In this document: positions 6,077 through 12,147 of the stretch, piece after piece
How positions within the stretch are numbered: the stretch's first letter is position 1
Layout of the letters: the number at the start of each line of letters is the position of its first letter
Source: Candidatus Accumulibacter vicinus
GTDB lineage: Bacteria; Pseudomonadota; Gammaproteobacteria; Burkholderiales; Rhodocyclaceae
Direction: 5' to 3'
DNA: 12,147 bases
Assembly (NCBI GenBank): GCA_002425405.1
Contig: DIME01000003.1
Coordinates: forward strand, 1 to 12,147
Notes under the pieces: model-generated
Databases searched by the model: none
Told to the model about the DNA's origin: nothing
The model's input: the letters and a program-made list of their open reading frames with translations, nothing else
Translations under genes and position numbers: made by a program

Positions 6077-9000
6077 CTACGTTCTCGACGAATTGCTCGG
6101 AGCCCCTGCGGGAAACACGACCGACTGACCCGCTCTGCGGTCGTAGTGGAAACGGACAAAGGATTCCGCCGCTGCCGGAGGGCTGTAGTAGTAGCCCTGG
6201 ATGGCATGGCAGCCGTGCGCTTCCAGGTAATCGAGCTGGGCGATGGTCTCGACTCCCTCGGCGATGACTTCCATCTTCAGGCTGGTCGCCATGGCCACGA
6301 TGGCATCGACGATGACCGCATCGTTACTGTCATTGGCAAGGTCGCGCACGAAGGAGCGGTCGATTTTCAGGCGCGTCACCGGAAATCGCTTCAGGTAGGC
6401 AAGACTCGAATAGCCGGTGCCGAAATCGTCGATCGCCATTTTCACGCCCGCCACGGCGAGTTGGTGCAAGGCTGCCGTCGCCTGGTCGGGATCGATCATC
6501 AGCATGCTCTCGGTCAATTCGAGTTCGAGGCTTGCCGGATCGATCCCGGAGGCGCGAATCATGGCCGAGATCCGCTCGCTCAGGTCCCGCTGCTGAAACT
6601 GCCGCGCCGACAGATTGACGCTGATGCGCAGACCGGGCTGTCCGCCAAGCTGCCAGCGCCTGGCCTGGCGGCAAGCCTCGCCGAGCACCCATTCGCCGAT
6701 CGGCACGATCAGCCCGGTCTCCTCGGCGATCGCAATGAAACGGTCGGGCGCAATCAGTCCCCGTTGCGGATGCTGCCAACGAATCAGCGCTTCCATGCCG
6801 ATGACCTCGCCGCTGCGGCAATCGACCTGCGGCTGATAATGAAGCAGGAACTCGCCACGCTCGATCGCCAGACGTAGATCGTTCTCGATCGTGACCCGTT
6901 CCTGCACGCTCTGATTCATCGCCTGCGTGAAGAACTGGAAATTGTTGCGGCCGCGTTCCTTGGCGTGATACATCGCCGTGTCGGCGTTGCGCAGCAAGGT
7001 TGCCGCATCCTCGCCGTCCTCCGGATAAACGCTGATGCCGATGCTCGGCGTCACGTGCAGCGCGTGGCCTTCGAGCAGGTACGGCGCGGCGGCGACCTTC
7101 AGCACTTTCCTGGCGACCACGGCCACGCGCCTGATGGCCGCCAGTTCGGGGATGACGATGACGAACTCGTCGCCGCCCAGCCGCGCCACCGTCTCGGTCT
7201 GGCGCAACACTTCCGTCAGGCGCTGGGCGAGTTGCTCGAGCAGGCGGTCGCCGGTATCGTGCCCGAGCGTGTCGTTGATCAGCTTGAAGTGATCGAGATC
7301 GAGGAACAGCACCGCCATGTGGTCATCGTTGCGTTTCGACTTGGCGATGGCCTGACGAATCCGGTCGTCGAGCAGGGTGCGGTTTGGCAGCTTGGTCAGC
7401 GCATCGTGGTGGGCGAGGAAGTGGATATCCTGCTCCCACTGCTTGCGCTCGCTGATGTCCAGGAAAGTCCCGGTGTAATGCGTCACTTCGCCGCCGGCAT
7501 TGCGAACGGCGGTGATGGTCAGCCACCCGGGGAAGATCTCGCCATTCTTGCGCCGGCTCCATACCTCGCCGCGCCAGACACCGACGTCAAGAATGCTTTC
7601 CCACATGGCTTGATAGAAGTCGGCATCGTGCCGCCCGGAGGAGAAAATTTTCCAGCTCTGCCCGATCAGTTCATGCTCCGTATAACCCGACAGGGCAAGC
7701 AGGGCCGGGTTAACCGAGAGAATTCGCTTCTCGGCGTCGGTGATGCAAATGCCTTCGGCGCTCGCCGCAAACACGGTCGCCGCCAGACGTTGTGCTGCCT
7801 CGGCGCGACGCTCCTCGCCGAGGCGCCAGATTTCCTGGCTGATCAGTTGCAGGGTCTCGACCTCCAGCGGCGTGTAGGGTTCGGCCTTGTTGCCGATCCC
7901 TGCGATCAGCCGGACCTTGCCGTTGGCGATGACCGGCACGGTGACCAGACGAAGCAGGGGCGAATGCCCTTGCGGCAGGCCGCGACGGCCCTCTGCCGAC
8001 GCATAGTCGTTGCAGACCACCGGCTCGCGGCGGCGGACGACATCGGCCCAAATACCGGCCTGGCTGATCGGATAATGTTTGTCGAAAGTCACCGTACAGG
8101 ATTCGTCGAGCGTGCGCCGCGACCACGCCACGAACTCGATGGTCTCCTGATCGTCGGCAACGAAATGGACGAACGAGATTGCGCTGCTGGTCAAGCGTTC
8201 GACCACTTCGAGGCAGTACGGCATGAATTCGGCTTCTGACATCCGATCGGCGGCGCGCGGCATTTCGTGCAGCGCCGTGGCGCGTGCCGCCTGCAGGGCA
8301 AGCAGTTCATCCGCCTGTCGCTGCCTTTCTTCGGCACGCTGGCGCTCGGTAATGTCGGTCAGGATGCAGTGCGTCCGCGCCACCCCCTGCCGATCGTGAG
8401 TGATCCGGCCGTTGATGAGCACGGTACGCGTTTCACCGTCCTTGCGCCGCAAATCCAACAGCAGGCTTTCGATGTGGCCGGCAGCGACGAAATTCGGGAA
8501 GCTCTCGGCGAGTACCGGCAGCGAAGGTTCCTCGATGAAATCGGTGATCGGACGCCCGAGCACCTCGTCACGCGCATAACCGCCAAGCAGGGCGAGCCAG
8601 GCCTCATTGACATCGAGGATTGCCGCATGCATGTCCAGCGACTGGTAGGGCAGAGGCGCCAGACGGAACAGGCCTCGATAACGCTCTTCCGACGCGGCGA
8701 GCTGCTCGGCGGCAGCGCGTTCGGCGGTAACATCGCGGGCAATGCCGGAAAAACCGACGATGGCGGTGTTGTCATGGGTACCCGCACGGTCGGCGACAAT
8801 GTTCCATTGCAGCAGATGCACCGCACCATTGCGCGCAAGCTGCCGAATCTCGAACTGCAAGGCCGGGTCATCGCCTTGCAGCCAGGTGGCGAAAGCCTGT
8901 CGAGTGCGCTCACGATCCTCGGGGTGGACGAATTCAAAGGCAGACAGTCCGATACAGTCAGCGGCCGGCAGGCCGAAATAGGTCTCGGCCATGTAATTGA

Positions 9001-10186
9001 CAAAGCTCAGTCGCCCCTCACGATCGACGCAGGTGATCAGGTCGCGTGTAGTCTCGACGACGCCGCGGTACCTGGCCTCGCTCTCGCGCAGTAGCGCTTC
9101 CCGTTCGAGCACGGCCTGGGCCATGCGGCGCATGCTTTGTGCCAGCTTTTCGATCTCGTCGGTGCCCGAGGGTGGAATCTGCGCGCGGTAGTTGCCATCG
9201 GCGACCGCTTCCAGGTGCCTGGCGAACTGGCCAAGCCGCTGGGTCATCCGCCGGCTCGCCAGCACTGCCGCAATGACCGCCAGCAGCAGCGCCAGCAGAC
9301 TGCCGAAGGCCAGCGACTGCAGCGTCGAACGGAACGTGGCGAAGGCCTGTTCGGTCGGCTGCGCGATCAGCGCCGTCCAGCCCGCTTCACGGACCGGCGT
9401 ACTGCTGCCGATGTAGTCAATGCCGTCCAGACGGAAGCGCACGACTTGTGGCGAGACCGCGTCACCCCCACTCAGTAGCGGCAGGTGGCTGAGGTTTTCC
9501 TGATGCAGGGCGCGCTCGGCATCGGGATGTCCGACGACATTGCCACGCCGGTCGACAATGATCGGCAGCACATCGGCGGCGCTGGCGAGCAATTTGGCAA
9601 AGCGCGAGACTTCCTGCAAATTGAGTTCGCCCACCAGGACGCCGTCCTTGGGTGGTGCCACAGTGGCCGACTCCGCTGTGATCGTCAATGGCAGGGCCAG
9701 TGCCACCACGATGTGTCCACCGGTCGACAAATAGGTATCGGACCACACTGGCTGCTGCTGCGCACGTGCCGCATGCACAAAGCGGCGACCAGAGAAATCG
9801 ATGCCGAGCTGGTTGTCGCGCAAGGCACGGCGAGCCTTCGGCAAGCCGACTTCGAGAACCCGATCGGCACCATCGACGACGTAGATCGACTCGATGGCGC
9901 CATCCGCCTGGGCCAGGGTATCGAGCATGACGCGCAGTTGGGCGGTGTCCATCCTCGGCTGGCTGCCGACATCGTCAGCCAGGAGGCCAAGATGAGCAGA
10001 AAATTTCTCGAGAAAAGCGTCGATCTGCGTCGCCGTTGTTGTTCCGAGCGCATGATTCTGGTCCTCCACACCGGTGTTGAGACGCGGCAGGAGAACGCCG
10101 AGCAGCACTACGATGACCGTCAGGATGGCCAGCGCGACCAGCGACGACAACCCGAGCGACAACCAGAATCGTAGCGAGCGTGACAT
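6077..10186 (-). CDS. Membrane cyclic-di-GMP enzyme: dCACHE-HAMP-PAS-PAS-GAF-PAS-GGDEF-EAL (1369 aa)
   Basis: A large bifunctional second-messenger protein in the inner membrane. Approximate order: helix 1 (10-34), periplasmic dCACHE sensor (38-285), helix 2 (292-310), HAMP (311-363), PAS (367-490), PAS (498-615), GAF (640-790), PAS (797-915), GGDEF (920-1085), EAL (1095-1345). The cyclase signature GGDEF is intact at 1004-1008. The upstream inhibitory site position reads RQTE (995-998) rather than RxxD. The phosphodiesterase part keeps EAL (1132-1134), NLSARQF, ELTES, DDFGTGYSS (1253-1261) and AEGVET, so it looks active. The protein could both make and break cyclic-di-GMP, with the balance set by its five sensory modules. 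The ATG at 10186 was chosen because helix 1 follows at once; its ribosome site is weak, suggesting coupling to the lipoprotein gene whose stop lies 34 bases upstream. An ATG at 10246 would overlap that gene. Confidence 0.93.
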   Translation of the reverse strand: MSRSLRFWLSLGLSSLVALAILTVIVVLLGVLLPRLNTGVEDQNHALGTTTATQIDAFLEKFSAHLGLLADDVGSQPRMDTAQLRVMLDTLAQADGAIESIYVVDGADRVLEVGLPKARRALRDNQLGIDFSGRRFVHAARAQQQPVWSDTYLSTGGHIVVALALPLTITAESATVAPPKDGVLVGELNLQEVSRFAKLLASAADVLPIIVDRRGNVVGHPDAERALHQENLSHLPLLSGGDAVSPQVVRFRLDGIDYIGSSTPVREAGWTALIAQPTEQAFATFRSTLQSLAFGSLLALLLAVIAAVLASRRMTQRLGQFARHLEAVADGNYRAQIPPSGTDEIEKLAQSMRRMAQAVLEREALLRESEARYRGVVETTRDLITCVDREGRLSFVNYMAETYFGLPAADCIGLSAFEFVHPEDRERTRQAFATWLQGDDPALQFEIRQLARNGAVHLLQWNIVADRAGTHDNTAIVGFSGIARDVTAERAAAEQLAASEERYRGLFRLAPLPYQSLDMHAAILDVNEAWLALLGGYARDEVLGRPITDFIEEPSLPVLAESFPNFVAAGHIESLLLDLRRKDGETRTVLINGRITHDRQGVARTHCILTDITERQRAEERQRQADELLALQAARATALHEMPRAADRMSEAEFMPYCLEVVERLTSSAISFVHFVADDQETIEFVAWSRRTLDESCTVTFDKHYPISQAGIWADVVRRREPVVCNDYASAEGRRGLPQGHSPLLRLVTVPVIANGKVRLIAGIGNKAEPYTPLEVETLQLISQEIWRLGEERRAEAAQRLAATVFAASAEGICITDAEKRILSVNPALLALSGYTEHELIGQSWKIFSSGRHDADFYQAMWESILDVGVWRGEVWSRRKNGEIFPGWLTITAVRNAGGEVTHYTGTFLDISERKQWEQDIHFLAHHDALTKLPNRTLLDDRIRQAIAKSKRNDDHMAVLFLDLDHFKLINDTLGHDTGDRLLEQLAQRLTEVLRQTETVARLGGDEFVIVIPELAAIRRVAVVARKVLKVAAAPYLLEGHALHVTPSIGISVYPEDGEDAATLLRNADTAMYHAKERGRNNFQFFTQAMNQSVQERVTIENDLRLAIERGEFLLHYQPQVDCRSGEVIGMEALIRWQHPQRGLIAPDRFIAIAEETGLIVPIGEWVLGEACRQARRWQLGGQPGLRISVNLSARQFQQRDLSERISAMIRASGIDPASLELELTESMLMIDPDQATAALHQLAVAGVKMAIDDFGTGYSSLAYLKRFPVTRLKIDRSFVRDLANDSNDAVIVDAIVAMATSLKMEVIAEGVETIAQLDYLEAHGCHAIQGYYYSPPAAAESFVRFHYDRRAGQSVVFPAGAPSNSSRT

Positions 10187-10220
10187 TTTCAGCCGTGGCC
10201 TCGTCGTCCCTTGAAGCGGG

Positions 10221-11351
10221 TCAATGCAGGCGCACGAAGGCGCCATCGCGGATGGTGGTCAGATAGGTCTCGCGTGTGGCGTCGCCGGTGGCGTCGAAAC
10301 GTATCTCCGACTGTGCGCCGGAAAACACGCCACGCGCAAGAATGACCTGCTTCAGGGTCTGGCCGGGCTGTCTGGCGACAAGCGCATCGAGCACCACGTT
10401 CGCCGCGTCGAAGGCGGCGAGGCCGCCAAATCCCGGCTCCTGGCCGAAGCGCTCGACGTAGCGCCTGCAAAAGGCCACATAAGCGGGTTGTGTGCTGTCG
10501 CGATCGACAAACTGCGCGATCACGACGCCTTCGACTGTCCTGCCACCCAACTCGATCAGACGCTCGGTGGCGGCCCACTCCGAGGTGCCGATGCGCACGA
10601 CGGCATCGCGCTTGCGGATCTGCTGCGCGAGTAGAGCAGCATCGACTGAATTGGCCAGGATCAGCACCATCTCCGGTTTCGCCCTGAGAAGACTCTCTGC
10701 CAGGTCAGCAAACGAGGTTTCCTGGCCCGAACTAAAGGCCAAAACGGTACTGATCGTGCCACCGGCCAATTCGAAGGCGCGGCGATAGTCGGCCAGCCAG
10801 CCCTCGGTATAGGCCCGATTGTGCAGATCATAGGCGACCGCGACACGGCGCAGCCCCAATCGGTCGAAGTGATAAGCGGCACTGATGCGTGCGTATTCGG
10901 TGGTCGAAGCGACGACCCGCAGGAAGTGATCGTCGACCCCGGTCAGCGTTGTTGTCGTCACCGTCGGGCTGAGCATCACCAGTCCGGCCTCGTTGACCAG
11001 CGGTACCGTAGCCACCGCCATGGCGCTGGTCATCGGCCCGATGATCGCCTCGACCTTGCGCTCCAGGAGGCGGCCAACGGCTTTTCTGGCGAGATCCGGG
11101 TCCTGCTTGTCGTCCTCGACGATCAGTTCGACCACCCGGCCGTTCACACCCCCGCTACTGTTGCGCATTTCGACGGCCAACATGGCGCCGTTGCGACCGG
11201 CAATTCCCAGGTCGGCCACCCGACCCGAGATACCGCCGAGAAAGCCCAGGCGCAGTGGCTCCGGCGGTGTACAGCCAGTCAACGCACCACAAATCGCAAG
11301 CAGGACGGTGACACATTGCCACCAGCGTGGAAGCGAACTCTCTCCGGCCAA
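10221..11351 (-). CDS. Lipoprotein of the branched-chain amino-acid/amide substrate-binding family (376 aa, TTG start)
   Basis: A periplasmic type I binding protein (Peripla_BP_6, LivJ-like) anchored by lipid. The N-terminus has Arg, a hydrophobic core (VTVLLAICGA) and the lipobox LTGC with C27 as the modified cysteine; +2 is Thr, not Asp, which favours the outer membrane. The mature protein starts with a typical strand (LRLGFLGGISG), has the family ligand-site motif in IGPMTSAMAVA, and then LSPTVTTTTLTG and a second lobe. Length is normal for the family. No ATG or GTG start exists in frame; TTG at 11351 gives a normal lipoprotein signal and has GAGAGG eight bases upstream. A TTG at 11435 would fall at the predicted transcription start and add 28 unlikely residues. 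No transporter permease or ATPase lies nearby; the next gene is the dCACHE cyclic-di-GMP protein, so a sensing role is plausible. Confidence 0.87.
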   Translation of the reverse strand: MAGESSLPRWWQCVTVLLAICGALTGCTPPEPLRLGFLGGISGRVADLGIAGRNGAMLAVEMRNSSGGVNGRVVELIVEDDKQDPDLARKAVGRLLERKVEAIIGPMTSAMAVATVPLVNEAGLVMLSPTVTTTTLTGVDDHFLRVVASTTEYARISAAYHFDRLGLRRVAVAYDLHNRAYTEGWLADYRRAFELAGGTISTVLAFSSGQETSFADLAESLLRAKPEMVLILANSVDAALLAQQIRKRDAVVRIGTSEWAATERLIELGGRTVEGVVIAQFVDRDSTQPAYVAFCRRYVERFGQEPGFGGLAAFDAANVVLDALVARQPGQTLKQVILARGVFSGAQSEIRFDATGDATRETYLTTIRDGAFVRLH

Positions 11352-11414
11352 GGATCGATCCTCTCGACATCCGTCGAAAAAGACATGGCAGCGCGGACAA
11401 CGCGCTTCCCGCCG

Positions 11415-11429
11415 CAGGCTAATTGCCTG
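11415..11429 (-). other. Small hairpin in the lipoprotein operon leader
   Basis: CAGGC (11415-11419) and GCCTG (11425-11429) are perfect inverted repeats around a 5-base loop, at the very start of the predicted transcript. A second small hairpin follows in the leader: GCGCG (11391-11395) with CGCGC (11401-11405). Either could affect message stability or translation from the TTG codon. Stems this short can arise by chance in GC-rich DNA. Confidence 0.25.
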
Positions 11430-11443
11430 AAACAATCCTGGAC

Positions 11444-11472
11444 ATTATGCAGAATGTCGGGCTCGCTGTCCA
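11444..11472 (-). promoter_or_regulatory. Sigma-70-type promoter for the lipoprotein/cyclic-di-GMP operon
   Basis: Read on the minus strand: -35 TGGACA (11472-11467, five of six to TTGACA), a 17-base spacer, then -10 CATAAT (11449-11444, five of six to TATAAT). Transcription would start near 11437, giving a leader of about 85 nt before the TTG at 11351. This is an AT-rich patch in otherwise GC-rich DNA, which makes the match more credible. Confidence 0.55.
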
Positions 11473-11583
11473 AGAAAGGTGCGTCAGCGACTCACGAATC
11501 TCCGCCCCCGGCAAGCAGGAGAGCAAAACCGGGGAAGAGGCAGAGGGCACTGGGTGGGTCAGAAAGCAGCTTACCTATGGTGA

Positions 11584-12147
11584 CTATGCGCCGCGAGCAG
11601 ACACCTGAAGTCGGTACATCAGGCCCCCGGAACGAAAACCGATTTGTCCGTTCAATGCTTCGAGGATCATTTCCGCCTTGACTGCAGCGGACTGTACCTG
11701 GCGTTGTGCAAAGGTCTTGCTCGAATAGACCCGCAGTTCGCCGTTGCCCGGAATGTAGCCGACAATGCCACGACCATTCGCAGCGGCATTGATGAAGGTC
11801 TCGTCCGTGTGCTCCTGCTCGATGGCGCACCATTGGCCGGCTTCGAGACGGCACAGATAACGCGAGACCAGCGCCGTCCGCGGCTCCTGCGCCAGAACGA
11901 TGGCGAAGATGCCGTTGTCGGAAAAGACATCGAGGATCTTCTGCGCACGCAGGAACGCCGCCGGAAAGATGTTGACCCGGTCGGCGACGGTCAACAGATA
12001 AGGCTGACCGAGGTAATTCGACCAGCCGGCCGTACGGAAAAACACCGTCGCATTGGCCATCACCGGCCAGGTGGTGCGTACGATCCCTGCTTCGTCGAGT
12101 TCGATCAAACCGCGGTCGGAATCATTGACCACGGCAAACAGCCTGCC
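11584..12147 (-). CDS. Unrecognised protein, C-terminal 187 residues (runs off the window)
   Basis: An open frame from the right edge to a TAG at 11586-11584. It can be read from the last base (GRLFAVVNDSDRGLIELD), so the GTG at 12132 is probably internal. I do not recognise the family. The visible first segment, LFAVVNDSDRGLIELDEAG, resembles a blade strand of a beta-propeller or esterase-like protein, but one segment is not enough to claim this. The rest alternates hydrophobic and charged residues with two cysteines (YLCRLEAGQWC) and no clear membrane helix or C-terminal sorting signal. Codon choice and GC-rich third positions fit a real gene. It lies on the same strand as the lipoprotein operon but 111 bases before that operon's predicted promoter, so it is probably a separate unit. 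Confidence 0.7.
   Translation of the reverse strand, partial: GRLFAVVNDSDRGLIELDEAGIVRTTWPVMANATVFFRTAGWSNYLGQPYLLTVADRVNIFPAAFLRAQKILDVFSDNGIFAIVLAQEPRTALVSRYLCRLEAGQWCAIEQEHTDETFINAAANGRGIVGYIPGNGELRVYSSKTFAQRQVQSAAVKAEMILEALNGQIGFRSGGLMYRLQVSARGA

Noticed and set aside
6965..8239. Long open frame on the + strand (424 codons), with another at 8267-9094
   Set aside because: Both lie antisense inside the GGDEF-EAL gene, whose domains are intact throughout. High GC at third positions leaves the opposite strand open by chance.
10187..10246. ATG at 10246 as the start of the GGDEF-EAL protein
   Set aside because: It would overlap the end of the lipoprotein gene, has no ribosome site, and adds 20 residues before the membrane helix.
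11433..11435. TTG at 11435 as the start of the lipoprotein
   Set aside because: It falls at the predicted transcription start, has no spaced ribosome site, and would put a Cys/Arg-rich stretch before the lipoprotein signal.
11351..11437. Possible cyclic-di-GMP riboswitch in the leader of the operon encoding the cyclic-di-GMP enzyme
   Set aside because: The leader is short, and I do not see the conserved GEMM elements or paired helices; only two 5-bp stems are present.

Overview
The window is GC-rich, densely coded bacterial DNA. Three traits together suggest a Betaproteobacterium, most likely Rhodocyclales-like (Accumulibacter, Dechloromonas, Zoogloea type): two exosortase-sorted PEP-CTERM proteins, a tandem-95 repeat surface protein, and many-domain signalling proteins. 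This placement is an inference from gene content; there is no rRNA or marker gene here. I found no tRNA, rRNA, CRISPR array, transposase or phage gene.

Left part (1-1865, + strand): the 3' end of a large repetitive extracellular protein with exact 95-residue repeats, then a small PEP-CTERM protein with its own 126-bp upstream region. Centre-left (1940-4493, - strand): a two-gene signalling operon, a six-helix hybrid histidine kinase followed one base later by a NarL/LuxR-type response regulator. It converges on the first PEP-CTERM gene across a short spacer with two GC-rich hairpins. The 254-bp region upstream of the kinase (4494-4747) is divergent and faces a second, larger PEP-CTERM gene (4748-5989). 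It holds a perfect 12-bp palindrome, a good -24/-12 (sigma-54) promoter match pointing at the PEP-CTERM gene, and an 8-bp-stem hairpin.

Right part (6077-11472, - strand): an operon with a recognisable sigma-70-like promoter. It encodes a lipoprotein of the branched-chain amino-acid/amide binding family (TTG start inferred), then a 1369-residue membrane protein with the order dCACHE-HAMP-PAS-PAS-GAF-PAS-GGDEF-EAL. No permease or ATPase gene is present, so the binding protein may serve as a sensor for the cyclic-di-GMP enzyme rather than for transport. The window closes with the 3' part of an unrecognised gene (11584-12147, - strand).

Taken together, the genes deal with the cell surface and matrix (repeat protein, PEP-CTERM proteins) and with signalling that commonly controls such matrix (two-component system, cyclic-di-GMP turnover). 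The most interesting part is the 4494-4747 control region: the sigma-54 promoter cannot be driven by the neighbouring LuxR-type regulator alone, which has no AAA+ domain, so a second regulator elsewhere is implied.
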